NCBI GenBank assembly: GCA_950022655.1
Contig: OX465581.1
Span: 33,513,300-33,577,299, forward strand
Direction: 5' to 3'
Source of the DNA: Alentia gelatinosa
Taxonomy: Eukaryota; Annelida; Polychaeta; Phyllodocida; Polynoidae
DNA: 64,000 bases
Part shown: piece by piece, positions 1 through 12,872 of the stretch
How positions within the stretch are numbered: position 1 is the stretch's first letter
Layout of the letters: each line of letters begins with the position of its first letter
Notes under the pieces: model-generated
What the model was told of the DNA's origin: nothing
What the model saw: the letters and a program-made list of their open reading frames with translations, nothing else
Database searches by the model: none
Translations under genes and position numbers: made by a program

Positions 1-856
1 GCAGGGGAGGCTGGTGAAGTCTTCTGGAAGACGAGGAGGACTGTTTGCGGCCCGCCAAAGCGTTGTGGCCGTGTTGGGGAGGAGGGAGGGGGTGGTGCGA
101 TAGAGTAAACAGTGTGCTTTATATATACATCCGCACAGCAGTACGTTTGGGCCACCTGACGCAGCCCGGACGGTAGCGGTGTCATTGAGTAATAGAGTGA
201 ACACGGCAGGCCACGTGGGTGTGGGTGTGTGTGGTGAGTATAGACTGGTGTGTATGAGTGTATGAGTACCCCCTTCGTCCTGAAACCAGTCCCCGGCCTC
301 GCCCCGCACCTGAGATCCGTCCTCTTGTGCAGCGCGTGTGGCACCCGGGAGGACCCACGCTCCAGTTGTACCTGCCACGTTTAACTAACCCCCGACCACA
401 CACACTCACTCAGGGGAGTTTCCTGGATGATTAGCGATGCGTGTAATCCACATGCGGTCAGGTACTGGTTACAACTGGGCGCAGTGCATGCGCAGGTCAC
501 TGTGGATCATTAGATGTGGCGCACATCGATCCTCGCAGGCCTCGTGTTGAAGGCCGGCGTTAATCCCAGGACAAGGCCTTGAGGCCGGGGACGGCGGGAG
601 CGGCGCGACGTGTCACGGTTCACGGCACAAAGGACATGCATTAAATTACCCGATGCACTTAGCTGGGTAATATATACTGTTTCATTATCCACCTAATATA
701 AAGTGTCCGTAGAAAATACATAAGGAGTGTTATGGACATACCCGGCGCATACGGATATGTTGTATGCTCCGGGTGGCGCATATGGAAAAATAGTATGTAT
801 GGGGAAAATTAGTGTATAACAAGAACGAAGTGATATGGAAAGGTTGATAATCAATA
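1..856. other. Non-genic start of window
   Basis: The first 620 bases are rather GC-rich with G/T-rich strings, and the rest turns AT-rich. No open frame has credible splice borders or composition. I see no gene here. It could be part of a 5' region lying outside the window. Confidence 0.5.
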
Positions 857-998
857 CAATATAGACTGGTTTCAAATAAAATCGATTGCATGCTCCTCGA
901 AGTTGACTCTACGTAATATCCTCGCATGGGCTCGGATATTACTACGCGTCAACCTCTCGGAGCATGTGGGCGCTTGTATCGGAAACCAGTCAATATTG
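857..998. repeat. Long imperfect palindrome (MITE-like hairpin)
   Basis: The sequence from CAATATAGACTGGTTTC on the left returns as GGAAACCAGTCAATATTG on the right. Inner arms share ATGCTC...GTTGAC...TAATATCC and GGATATTAC...GTCAAC...GAGCAT around a loop near 915-940. ATTACTACGCGTCAACC recurs in the palindrome at 31.5 kb, so this is a repeat family. Confidence 0.7.
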
Positions 999-1010
999 TG
1001 TACTATGGAG

Positions 1011-1153
1011 AAACCAAACAAGAGTTAGTCTTGTTGTTGTTTATTGCACGACGGCAAGATCGCATATTACTGCGCGAGGCGAAGCCGAGAGCAGTAATAT
1101 GCGATATTGCCAGAGTGCGATGAACAATAACACGATTAACTCGAGTTTGGTTT
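1011..1153. mobile_element. Composite element copy 1: hairpin (H) module
   Basis: Arms of about 60 nt run from AAACCAAAC (1011) to GTTTGGTTT (ends 1153), with ATCGCATATTACTGC and GCAGTAATATGCGAT closest to the loop. The loop holds GAGGCGAAGCCGAG, itself a small hairpin. The same loop sequence occurs in the related hairpins at 25.4 and 41.4 kb. Confidence 0.7.
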
Positions 1154-1157
1154 AGAA

Positions 1158-1318
1158 TTTATCCTACCCTGCCCGTCTAAATTACTTCTACATTAACAAA
1201 TGACGTCATTTGTCAAGTGTATCCCACTAGAGCGATATTTTTCATTTTTCTGAACTCCAGACCGAATACAGTGACCCAATGTTAAGCCTATGGAGTTTTT
1301 TATTAGGGGTAGGATAAA
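1158..1318. mobile_element. Composite element copy 1: inverted-repeat (T) module
   Basis: The 161-bp module is bounded by perfect inverted repeats TTTATCCTACCC (1158-1169) and GGGTAGGATAAA (1307-1318). Shared internal sequence near the right end is CAATGTTAAGCCTATGG...TATTAGGGG, as in the copies at 25.55 and 41.57 kb. No coding sequence. Confidence 0.7.
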
Positions 1319-2728
1319 TCTTGATATACTATGCCTGGCAGTCACCTGAACCGTGTTCAAAATCGAGAAATTCTAGAAACGTCAGAGCAGGAAGATTTGA
1401 CCGCTTTTTGTTGACGTTTCTCTTTTACAACAGAATATAGGTTAGGCTGGACGCCAACAACCTTTTGAATCCGTTTATTTATTTCCTCACAAAGCACAAA
1501 CAGTTTCGAAACCCAGTATGTGAACCTGCCGCGGGCGTATTGCATACTAAAATGCACCAAACGACACAGGATTCTATGGATCCGGACCTTTTTCACCACA
1601 AAAAAAAATACACCACAGTAAAAGAATGGTAAAAGTTCTTCGAGTTAATCCATACGAAATCAAAACGCTTAAAGATTATCATAAATCAAATGCTAAATAC
1701 AAAAAATGGAATTACATTAAATGGCTAGATCAAATTTACATTTATATGCTAACCTAACTTCAATACTATCAGATGATTTTTGTACTTATCATTTTATCTA
1801 TTGCAACTACTATTCTTTGTGTAACACTGGAATTCAAAAATAGATTTTGGAAAACTTCCTCTTGCTTTCAGGTTACAAGTAGCCTAAACAGAAGTGCATT
1901 TTTCACAGATATTTATGTCTTTTTATATGATTCAAATTCTGTTTTTGCTCCGTTGGTGTGACCTCAGAACCTATGTCTGACGCAAACAGTTACAGTCGTC
2001 ATGTCATCTGTAAACTTTCCGACCAGATAAAGGTCCAACTTCCTCCTTGCTCTAGATGTTATCCACGGTTTCATTGCTCTAAATAAATACCACTAACGTG
2101 TCAATATAGTTCCAAAGGAACGATATAGTTATGCTGGAGTGAACAGATAATTCATTTTAGGAGCTATGGATACATGAAAACAGTACTTGGACATCCTGTG
2201 AAGAGGCAAAACGTATTCTTCACTATTATTTATGGTTTCTTCCATGCTCGTATTTTCTGGGACCCGTATTTTTAGACGAGACGGTTTTCAAGATAAATAC
2301 AACGTCCATTGGCCCCAAAGGTTCGATAGTTATCGCTAAATGCATGATGATTAGACGATGGCCTCTAAACGGTCGCTATCAACGACGAAAAAGGGTCCCT
2401 GGTCTAAGTTTTGATCGGGCGCAATTTCAGTTTAGTACTAACTGTTTTGTCAGGAACAGATCCAGAATTTCAAGAACCGCAGTGGGGTTGTTACTGAAAG
2501 GACCTCGGTAATCATCCTCTAGCATAGGTGGCCGAGGCTGTTTAGGTACCATGAGATCAATAAATAGACGGGGGTAAGGGCCTCTAAAATTAGAGAGGCC
2601 ATTATTATAGTGATTCACCAGACGACATTTCCCATCCGTCAGATGGGACCTATCACTTGTTATGCAAAAGGTGCATATACCAGTGAAAGGGAAATATCAT
2701 GAGACGTCATGAGTTTGAGTTTATCTAT
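1319..2728. other. Non-genic AT-rich sequence
   Basis: Only short random open frames are present. I see no splice-bounded exon, RNA gene or repeat in this stretch. Confidence 0.5.
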
Positions 2729-2757
2729 GTCACGCATTTTGTTTAACAATGCGTGAC
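2729..2757. repeat. 10-bp perfect hairpin
   Basis: GTCACGCATT and AATGCGTGAC pair perfectly around a 9-nt loop. A following CATTGTTAAACG partly mirrors TTTAACAATG in the loop and arm. Function unknown. Confidence 0.5.
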
Positions 2758-4731
2758 ATTGTTAAACGTTGAATGTAATTGAAAAAAGCTATGTGGAGTC
2801 TATTAAACGATTATATTGAAATGGTTCATAAATCTAATCAAACTGCCGATGGTACACAAGTAAATTTCAAAGGACAATATGGGATACAATATGGGTTACA
2901 AAGTCTTACGGTCTAAAGTACAACGCTGTGTAAATTGGATGGTTTGACAAATATGCACCGCAAACTAAGCTTCACTCTATACCTGCTGCCACCTGGTAGT
3001 ATTCGGCGTTACCACAGCTTCAGTATGGCGAGTTTATGATTTTTATGAGAGCAAACCATTTCAAAGTAGCCAAATGCAATGACATAATCGCTTTGCTACT
3101 TTTAATAACCTAGACCCTATTCAGAAACAATCCAAAATCTGCAGCAATAATCGACTAAAAGAATTTTTCGGACTGATATCGAGGAGCATATCCATTTATG
3201 GTACATATCTTGAGCCGTTACGTATCTAAACCCTCTATCTAAGCTGTGAACCCTAATGAAGGGTATCATAGAGTTATTATTGATTAGAGGGCACCAAATC
3301 AATTTGTTATTACTGTTACTAACATTAAATAGGACCCCTTACAACCAAAGAATAACAGATGCCACTCAAACTGACATCTATGTTGCTGCTCCTACATTGG
3401 AGATCATAGATCTAGCCATGTGTTATTGACTTCCATATGTTATCATTCCAAATACACATAATTTACGATAGTAAATGGTTCTTTTCCACAAAAAATAAGC
3501 AGTTGGGTTACGAGGTAGACCTAGAGCCAGCACTCTAAACATTTCATTTGCTATATCGTCTGTTTATAGAGCATCGAATTTCTTTTAAAAAAACCAAAAA
3601 ACAATAGCGATTTGGGTGAAATAGCTTTCGACCCTGGTGGTCAGTCCGTTGTCTGTGTCCTATTTTCTAAAACTAATATGACTTCACAAGGCATTGTCAC
3701 TGGAGGTAGGGCAGGTTTTTGTTTCCATATCTTTTTTTTTTCAGTATGATTAGTGCTTTTTCTCTTCCCACAATTACCTGCACGACCAGACAAGGGAAAC
3801 CGAGCACATGATGTGTGTGATTGTTACAGTAAGGGTACAAAAAAGTGGAACAAAAGGGGCGAAATAAGATTAAGAGGATCAACGCACAGCATTCATAACT
3901 GTATTCTATCACTACAGAAGAAGGACAAATTATAGTTGTAAAACGTATTACTATAGACCTACTGTTGTAACTAACGTAATTACTACGAAACAGGTTCAGA
4001 AACCGAAAGATTAATCCACGGGAATACAGTTTCTCTATAATATTAACAATGGTAAGGTCTGGGGTTGATCAGCGACTTATTTAAACCTAACAGACATCGA
4101 CACTCCGATCATTCCCAATCACACCTTTCCCCGACCAATCCATCGGGTCGATGAGAATCGGTGTCATTTTTTGTACGCACTTGACGGACCCGATTTTAAT
4201 CGGGAATACCAGCTTGAAGGTAAGCGCCGAATCTCCCCGATCTAACGATTGTCGATGTACGACGTTTGATTATTGTAGGTGTATATCCGTCTTTTAGATA
4301 TAAGATATCATATACAGAATTGTAAAGGACATAATGGCCATTACATATACAAAAGCGGTTTCCCGATATCTTAATCAAAACCGATGATATCAAACTGAAT
4401 TATCTTGTTCGCAATCGTTGTACGAGGGTATAAGACATTAATAAGGACCTCATAGATGCATTCCGAACATCGACTCGGTGAGAATCGGTGATATATATGT
4501 CGATGTCTTAAAGGCTTTATACGTATTCTTTGGAGTGGATATAGCACAAAACGTAACTTGAAAGCGTTCGTGTTTCAAAGTTTAGTGAAAGATGAATTTA
4601 AATGAAGATTTTTAGTAGAGGAATTTAAGTTTATGAGATCTTTCGGAGTATATACATCAGCTCGAAGTACTTGTTCATCTATATGCTATAACATCAATAC
4701 TTCGATCCCGATCATTTCAAAGACAGATCAG
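2758..4731. other. Non-genic sequence
   Basis: AT-rich. GAGAATCGGTG occurs twice (near 4152 and 4479), each after a CGATG or CGACT string, hinting at a small local duplication. Nothing gene-like is visible. Confidence 0.45.
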
Positions 4732-5620
4732 ATACTGGACTGACCACACAGAAATCATGATGCACCAGGTACTGGACTGACCACACAGAAATCTGAATGT
4801 ATCAATTATTGGACTGACCACACAGAAATCATGATACACCAGGTACTGGACTGACCACACAGAAATCATGATACACCAGGTACTGGACTGACCACACAGA
4901 AATCATGATACACCAGGTACCGGACTGACTACACAGAAATCATGATACACTAGGTACGGGACTGACTACACAGAAATCATGATACACCAGGTATGGGACT
5001 GACCACACAGAAATCATGATACACCAGGTACTGGACTGACCACACAGAAATCATGATACACCAGGTATGGGACTGACCACACAGAAATCATGATATACCA
5101 GGTACTGGACTGACCACACAGAAATCATGATACACTAGGTACGGGACTGACCACACAGAAATCATGATACACCAGGTGCTGGACTGACTACACAGAAATC
5201 ATGATACACCAGGTACTGTACTGACCACACAGAAATCATGATACACCAGGTACTGGACTGACCACACAGAAATCATGATACACCAGGTACTGGATTGACC
5301 ACACAGAAATCATGATACACCAGGTAAGGGACTGACCACACAGAAATCATGATACACCAGGTATTGGACTGACCACACAGAAATCATGATACACCAGGTA
5401 CTGGACTGACCACACAGAAATCATGATACACCAGGTACTGGACTGACCACACAGAAATCATGATACACCAGGTACTGGACTGACCACACAGAAATCATGA
5501 TACACTAGGTACTGGATTGACCACACAGAAATCATGATACACCAGGTATTGGACTGACCACACAGAAATCATGATACACCAGGTACTGGACTGACCACAC
5601 AGAAATCTGGATGCGCCAGG
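4732..5620. repeat. 37-bp minisatellite, 24 units
   Basis: Tandem units of 37 bp (key parts: ACTGGACTGACCACACAGAA, then ATCATGATACACCAGGT) run for 889 bp. Inner units are nearly identical with single changes (GGGACTGAC, ACACTAGGT, GACTACACAG). The second and last units share an ATCTGRATG variant in place of ATCATGATA, marking older edge units. There are no unique spacers, so it is not a CRISPR array. Confidence 0.95.
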
Positions 5621-8600
5621 AACTAACTGTCTTGATGGTCCAGGTCCTGGACTGCTTATACGGATCGTAGGCCATTGCTTCAGATTCCTGTCTGCTATCC
5701 AGCGATGGGCGAAACACCAGTCTTGTTAATGGCAAACCTGCCACAGCTCGTTTATTCAAGGCAGGGGAACAGTCTATAACAGAATGGACTAAAAAATCCT
5801 CGCTACCGTAGCGACACCTGACAGCCGTCAGCAGAGACACACCCACCCTACCCTCCATTCCCGCGCACCTCTCGAGTGCCACCAGTGCTGCGGCAACTCA
5901 TTTCCTCGGCTGTCATTTCAGGCGCAGCCAGCGAGCTGAAGTGGCGTCGCCTTGTGTCCCGTGCACACACTAATACCAGCAGGCTCACGCTTGACGTCGC
6001 GTCGATCGCGTCCACGGCCGAAGCTCTCAGCCCGGTCAAAGGTTGAGATTCACCCGGTCATAAATGTACGGGAAACACGAGGCCACACTCATCTGGCTCC
6101 CTTTCTCGAGAGTAAATTGAGAAATATGTTCCCGGACTCTGAAATGCTGACGTCTATTCAGCCCCTATGTACTGTGTAGATTCACCGAGCGCCAGGATAG
6201 GCGGGGTAAACACGTTGAAATGATGTATGACCAGCGTCGTCGTTTTCATGTTTTATTTCGTTTGGAATCTCTTCATGAATCATAATTGGCTCAAAAACCA
6301 ACAGGAACATGAATACTATTTCAGAGCAAGGTCCCGGAGACAAGGACTTTTCATTTCATATCTAGCTCAGCGCATATAAATGCCAGGCTTGAGCAAATAT
6401 TGCATGCGCTAACATTCAGCATTATGAAATGCGTTTTTTATGCGTTTATTGGGAGGAAATAAACGTAAAACCAGGACACAGGGCTGTGAACAAATATGGT
6501 GATTGCAGTTCTACACAGAGAGTTTGAAAATCCTGCAAGCGTAACTATGTCACTACCTCTACAATACAACACAAAAACCATATTGAGCGCACAATTTACT
6601 TTATATAGTAATTTGATGGCTGAATATGTAGCAGGAGACAAGAACGCCTGAAAACTACAGTCTAGATAAGGTTACATCTTATGGGAAATTCTAAAAATGT
6701 TAAACTCAAAACGATCAACAGCCAACAAATGTCTTGCAACAGGGTTTATGGACAACGCTGTCCTTGAACATAGTCCGGAATTCCTAGTAAATCTTAATTA
6801 CATTAAATTGATTAATTGTAGGTACCGAGAAGCAGTCACCGAGTCATGACTGTACACGTATTCTAATGAACACCAACGTTAATTAATAATGCATGTTCTT
6901 TTTCATGAGCATATAGATTAAGCGAAGCATAATCAACAGTGTTTTATGTGCATGCGGGAATCTAATCCCAGTGTTTTATAAGCCTATGAGAATTTCATTA
7001 CTGGAACCATGGACTTGGATGACATACTTTTAAGTCCATGCTGAAACCCATACATCTTCCATTAGATTATCTCGTCAACTATACACAATGACAACAAGGC
7101 TCACGAGGTACGATAGTTAATGCTCGCCTTCGTGTCAATTAATGTTGGGTGTGATAATTGGGGAAGGACGACACCATGATTAATGTGCATATGGTGACAT
7201 AGTCAAAATACTACATCTGTTACTTATTGGCAGTATGATCTAAAAACATGTGCAAAGGTAGAGATGTTGGAAAATACTGACAGCTCCAGTTGCACCAACT
7301 GTCACTAACTGAAACGATTTCAACATAATATGATGAATACTGAAGTGGAAATCCTTCCACAATGTCCACGCTCCATTACATTCCCTAACAGCTCGAACAT
7401 GGCGGCGCGCGTGGGCGGCGAGCCAGGAGGAAGTGTCCACACAAGGAAACCAGCGGGGTCTAAACTGGGGCCCGTTGAATAAACTACGAACGACAGAAAA
7501 TATCCGAGAGTTGTCTTTGGGACCATAGTGTTGTATAAAATAAAGTGCTGTAAGCATAAGATGTTTTGACGATAAGAGTAATCTAAAGGTCTTACAAGGT
7601 GTAGTGTACAAATACGTCCATTTAGAAAATATCCTTTGTTTTGTCATACAACACTGAATGGGAAAAATCGTCCAGGATGTAGTTTATCTTTGGGGGTAAT
7701 CCTATCGTCCAGCACCAGCACCAGAAAGGAACGAACTTTATTCAACAGGCCCCCGGTTCCCAGCCTGACGTCACACCCACTGAGGAACCCGTTAACCAGA
7801 GCAAGCGTTATCGCCCGAGGATATATTTAGGCACTAACTAGTGTGTTGGAAGTACTAATACCAAACACGTCGTCAGCTATGATTGTATAGCGTAACATGT
7901 GTTTACACATTCTCTTCCTTTACATGTCAATGTGGTTCGGGGCAGCATGTAAATTGTTTGTAGCTTCAATATCATTCATCTCAGAAAGAAATATCGATTT
8001 CTTTTTTGCTTGTTGTGCAGGGGAACTGTAGTCAGAGCGCACTAAACTATTAGTAAAACAGGTTTCTTATTTTTTCAAAGTGAAAAATCAAGTTATGTAC
8101 GTTAGGTTCGGGTGTCCTTGGTGAAATGACAATTGTAGTGGATCAAGTAATCAAGTAAAAACAATTGTTTAAACTAACAATTATCCATAACGTTCAATTC
8201 AAATGAGCACTATCTATGACATGGGCCTATGCATACATGAAGGTAAATATGTACCTTAGAACTCAAATATGCCAAATGCTAGGGTTTAAAGTCTTGGCAT
8301 GAGAAAAAAAATGTTGGAAATCAAAAACAATGAAAACATAAATTGTGCTGTTACTGCCCAACAGATCAATAGCCTTGTCCATCGCAATGGTAGCATCAAA
8401 TTGTAATAACCAATACATATTGAAGATGTGTAAAGCCACTTCTATTCAGAAGTAATGATTCTGAGTCAGTAAACTTCGTTACTTCGTCTGCCATTCCATG
8501 TGAAACTAAAGAGAAAATCCCATCCTCTGCTGGTACAACGAGGTATGCAGAGTTGGAAGGAGAGTGTCTGACCTGGTTATATATTTCTAGCAGTGGAATA

Positions 8601-9762
8601 GGGAACTCTCATCTAGATCACAGGTTCTATTTCTACCATCAAATCAAAGTTCGGTCATTTCGGAACCTAACGGCAACCACACGGTCATGGGGTGTTCTGC
8701 TGCTGCCAAATGTCTCGCTGCCTCTAGGCCCGCACGCAGCAGCATGCATCTTAATCTGGGCAGCATAAAATGATAGTCTATGGCCGGTGCTGCCAGCTCT
8801 CTGCCGATGACGGCGCAGATATGGCTTCACACTCCGGGAGTTTCGGCTGAGGTTTGTTTCGGGAAAAGGCAAGTGAATATATCTTGTAGATAATGCCCAA
8901 TTTCTATATTTTCTGTTATTTCACAATTTCATTTGAGATTATTAAAAGGAAAATCTCAAAATTGTGGGTATCCGTAATCTCAATCAGCAAACTAGCATCC
9001 CCGAAATGTCGATATAATACTATTCCATACACCAGAGGTTACATTCATAACAGAACAATGGGGTTATAATTGTGACAGCTTGATAGTACATTGTATATAC
9101 ATTGTATACAGAGCTTGCATACATCATAGGTTAATACATAACTCGTTGTATGCATCAGAAGTTGCGTACATTTAGGATACAGGGTAAAATACTAAGTATC
9201 TTAATGGAATTTAGGTCTGGCTGCAGTAGTTTCTCTCTCAGTCAAAAAATTAGAATTCCTGTATAGATTAAACGGAATCAGCTCAGACGCTTATAACAGA
9301 TGCACCTTCTGCCACACGTTTTCAAATGCCAGTGACGGTACATAGATAGAAGGCGTTTGTGTGAAGTCTCTTTCTGTAAATAGACGAAGGAGGTGGCGTT
9401 ACTGTTACTGCCTCCGTTTCTGTTGGAATAAAAGATACGATAATGAGAAGCTTGTCCTCCATGCATTTGGCAAATATGACGAACACACCGACGCTATGCT
9501 TCGTCGTTTAAAAACATACATTACTGAACGCAGATGCCTGTAGTAACTACATCGGCTGCATTCCACGCGTGAATCACTTCTATCAAAACATTGATGATTT
9601 ACTTGAAATCAAAAGACTTGGTCTGTGTTCAATCACCAACACCTGAGAAACACCATCTGGTACTGGGTATTGCTCTTCTCTTTTTTTAAATTCAAATTTT
9701 TTTTTTACTCGGTATTAAGGAGTGTTGCAGTTGTCTATGCTGGCTACAGGCAGTGGTCAACT
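5621..9762. other. Non-genic sequence with one GC-rich patch
   Basis: A degenerate extra satellite unit (CAGGTCCTGGACTG) follows the array. The patch 5.82-6.18 kb is CpG-rich with several overlapping open frames on both strands but no clear splice borders; it might be an exon or promoter. A minus-strand open frame at 7647-7240 (135 codons from a non-ATG or late ATG start) has no recognisable motif. The rest is AT-rich and empty. Confidence 0.35.
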
Positions 9763-10096
9763 CAGGAGGGACGTTCACCGAATATCCTCCAGTAAGACTG
9801 CTCTGCACACAGTAGTCCCTCCTCAAACCCTTTAAGGGCGGGTACCTATGGCAATAGTATGTGGTAAAGGGCGGGTACTAGGGCTAATATATACCGCCTG
9901 GGGGCGGGAAGTATCAGGCCTATTGTGATAGTTCAAGAATTTAGGACATGTTAAAATATGCAATCATTAACCTCCATTTCACCCAGAATCATTACCTGGG
10001 AGTTGCATCTATATTCTGTGAAAATTTCACGAATACATATCCAATATTTCCTATTTTATTCCACAAAAACGAAATTCTGCAAATTTAAGAAAATTA
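9763..10096. other. Non-genic, small direct repeats
   Basis: AAGGGCGGGTAC occurs twice (near 9834 and 9868) and GGGGGCGGG follows. GGAGGGAC near 9764 is answered by GTCCCTCC near 9812. No gene seen. Confidence 0.4.
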
Positions 10097-10180
10097 TGCC
10101 TTTTGGCATCACCCGCCCCAGCACAGATAATGCCATATGGCATCATCTCGCCCTAGCATGGTTGATGCCATATGGCATCA
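10097..10180. repeat. Three spaced copies of a TGCCATATGGCA palindrome
   Basis: Copies are TGCCTTTTGGCATCA, TAATGCCATATGGCATCA and the perfect 18-bp palindrome TGATGCCATATGGCATCA (10163-10180). Each is followed by CCCG or CTCG. Spacing is about 31-36 bp. It may be a decayed minisatellite or clustered binding sites. Confidence 0.6.
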
Positions 10181-10815
10181 CCCGACGCGAATGGTTAACG
10201 GCTTCACTGGGAGTGTGAGGGCATCTCTGGAAAGGTTTAATTACAAATTCAGCTCTGTTCAGGTGCCCCAGTGAACCTTTCACAGGGAAGACATTATTGA
10301 GAGGATGGCTCTGATAGGCTGTCACTGGATCGGTTCCTTTGTAAGGCACCATTTGGAAGATGGTTTTGTAAATGTTTCTGTATTAAAGGATCGTTGCGAG
10401 GATGGTCCATTAAAGGTTACTGTATGAAATGCAGTCTGGGGAAAGGTCTGTTTAGGCAACACAGCAAAGAATTCTCTTTAAAGGCTTCATCTTCAGAATT
10501 GCTTGATCACTGCGTTACCGGAATGGTTTCACAATAAAGCTGCTATTATGGGCGTGATTGTTTAAAGGATTCTCTGTAAAGGCATAATTTCCATTGATGA
10601 TTCAGTGAATCTCGAAAGGCTTCCTGGTGTATGCATCATTGTGATGAATGCGCCTCTGTGAAGGCGTCTCTTCGATGCTTTGCTGGAAGGATTTCTCTTT
10701 ATGTGTGTTTTAAGAATTCATTTTGAAAAAAAAACTAGAATATTGGGCCATATTCCAGGCCTATTTGTCTGGGCTGGATAATGCTTAATGATAACACATT
10801 GTGCAATTCAATTTT
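10181..10815. other. Non-genic sequence
   Basis: Several loosely similar phrases (AAAGG, TCTGTAAAGGC, CTTTAAAGG) recur roughly every 50-60 bases between 10.22 and 10.70 kb. This suggests an old degenerate tandem array. No gene seen. Confidence 0.35.
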
Positions 10816-10937
10816 CACAAACTCTGAATTTTTGTTTCACTGTTTACCTTGAACTTCTGTGTTAACCATGAGGATTCACAACCTCTGAATTGTTGTTTCA
10901 TTGTTTACCTTGAGCGTCTGTGTTAACCATGAGGATT
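10816..10937. repeat. 61-bp tandem duplication
   Basis: Two adjacent units (10816-10876 and 10877-10937) start CACAA and end GTTAACCATGAGGATT, with about 10% difference. Confidence 0.85.
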
Positions 10938-12251
10938 GGCATTTACAGTCTGAGTGTTTACAGTCATATTTCAGCCTCTCACTCCCTCACCCATAAATCT
11001 GCTGTTTCAGCTTAAGTTCTGATGTCACTGACATAACATCATTGACCCTGACTCCCCACGTTAATTTCCAATCTGCGTGTTTATCCGGGATCTGGACGGT
11101 TGGAGTCGCCCCAGTGGGCATGCGTCCAGTGTAAGCTGTGTCATATGGACACATTAAACACGATACAGACTGACCCTGCTGGCCTCCCGAAATGGATGCC
11201 TTTCTACGCACGTTCCCTAAACGGGCTTGCACACGTGACCTGGAGCGTTGATTCGTGGATTCCGGTGAGGGCCGCACTTGGCAGATTTAGTGACGTACAT
11301 CCACCCGCCCCGCACGTTCCGACCTCATCAAAGCGCTGTTTTGCCAGGCAAGAGGACACTTTTGGTCCGCATAAAGCCACTGAATAAAGGGATATATATT
11401 TTTTGCGGGGACCGAAAGAACTGTTTGGCTAGAGTTCAGTCACGCTAGCTAACTAAAGCTTGGCAATCTGTATTGAAAAGTAATTTTGTATCTATTATTA
11501 TTAATAGTCAAATATATATGTAGAGTTGGTTATTGACCATATTGGGAAATAGGTCAAACTAAATTTTGGCTATTCACAAGAGATCCTGGGCGACGAGTGT
11601 TTGACGCTAGCTTTATGTCTGAGGCGTCTCCAACATCTTTGTAAATCAAATTATAATATTTGATCACCTGTCCAAACAAGTGGGTCGACAAAGTAAAGGA
11701 AGTATGTAGTTGTAGAGGATCTAAACTCTATTTCTGCAGGCTTAGCAGTGTACTGCCCTGCAGTGTACTGTACTGCACTTGGGGCTCATTATGAAATACC
11801 TTAAGTACAGTCATTAGAATTAGAATTGCAGCAAGTATTTCTGTGCTTTCAGTGCGATTCACTTTAGCAAGCTAGATGTGAATTCTTGTTAGTAATAAAA
11901 TGCAAGGCATCATATAAAATGCCTGGCCCTGGAGCTTACTGAAAATAGGTATATGACGTCTAGTAGAACGACTGAAGAATACAAATTAATTGTGAAAACA
12001 ACACCAAAAACTAAGCCATATGATTAAAATTGTATCACAGTATGATGGCTGACCAATAGGTCCAACTACATATTTACGGGGTGAAGCAGTTTGATTCATT
12101 CCACGCAGTACATCGATATATCTTTAGTGATTGAATCTTTAAATGCGATAGCTGTGCTATCCGTGATACTAGTCATACTTGAATATAAAGATACAAAATT
12201 GTTTAAAAAAGTAAGAGATGACAGACGGTTATTATTTATTTTCACGGTTTA
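10938..12251. other. Non-genic stretch with a GC-richer segment
   Basis: The segment 11.05-11.39 kb is GC-richer and open for about 95 codons on both strands. The plus strand has ATTCCG|GTGAGGG near 11.26 kb, but I cannot find a matching acceptor or motif. GGCCCTGGAGCTTACTGAAA (11925-11944) recurs at 25.9 kb. Confidence 0.35.
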
Positions 12252-12675
12252 TTACCATTGAATATCATTAGGTTGACCAACATAATCCTCTGCGTTGATT
12301 TGAAAACCATAATGAAGAAAAAACTTATCATGTATTACATTTAAACTTCGATTGAAGCGATAAAGAGAACCGGCATATTTCGTGAATATTGACCACTTGT
12401 AATTCCAGACGATGGTGACATCAGGACGGTAAACATGTTGCTTAGGCTCCTTCACTACCTACACTGCCAGTTGCACTATTGACTGAACTTGCAGGAACGA
12501 AATGAGCCTCGATCATGGCGGATTCGACACTCATATCCGCTTCCCTTTTACAAATCGATTGCCATCTCTCGCTCTTTTCGAGACCATATTCAGCGCAAAC
12601 TTCCCCAAGAACGACTGCCCCCTCAGTCTCAGTCCACGTCAGGACGAGACTACTACCTGATTTTCTAGCATTCAA
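12252..12675 (-). pseudogene. Possible broken coding fragment (two frames)
   Basis: Two consecutive protein-like segments lie on the minus strand in different frames. The first (12675-12442) includes LVLTWTETEGAVVLGEVCAE and KSERWQSICKREADMS, which faintly resembles the start of a SANT/Myb-like helix set (W-T-x-x-E ... R-W-x-x-I) seen in many transposon-linked and orphan animal proteins. The second (12455-12252) reads KQHVYRPDVTIVWNYKWSIF ... HYGFQINAEDYVGQPNDIQW and ends at TAA. The shift between them suggests a decayed gene or an unrecognised intron. The family match is weak. Confidence 0.2.
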
Positions 12676-12816
12676 AACGATTAGAATAATTCATCATAGT
12701 AACAAAGAAATCCTTTTTAACGTAGGGACATATATTATCATAGAAATATTGTTCCTAGCACAATTTGAAATTCCAATCATTCTTTACCCAAATTGCATGA
12801 TCTGAAGTATTTCTGA

Positions 12817-12872
12817 GAATGCCTGGAGGCATCTTTCGTCTCTCTGTGGGAATGCCTGGAGGCATCTTTCGT
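12817..12872. repeat. Direct repeat with inner palindrome, 33-bp period
   Basis: Two copies of GAATGCCTGGAGGCATCTTT-CGT lie 33 bp apart. Each contains the inverted pair TGCCTGGAGGCA. Confidence 0.75.

Noticed and set aside
4732..5620. CRISPR array
   Set aside because: Units are contiguous 37-mers without unique spacers, and the setting is eukaryotic.
7240..7647. 135-codon minus-strand open frame
   Set aside because: No domain, no codon-composition contrast and no splice evidence.
10987..11387. Overlapping 95-96-codon frames on both strands
   Set aside because: Both are open by base composition. A lone GTGAGGG donor is not enough to choose a strand or call an exon.
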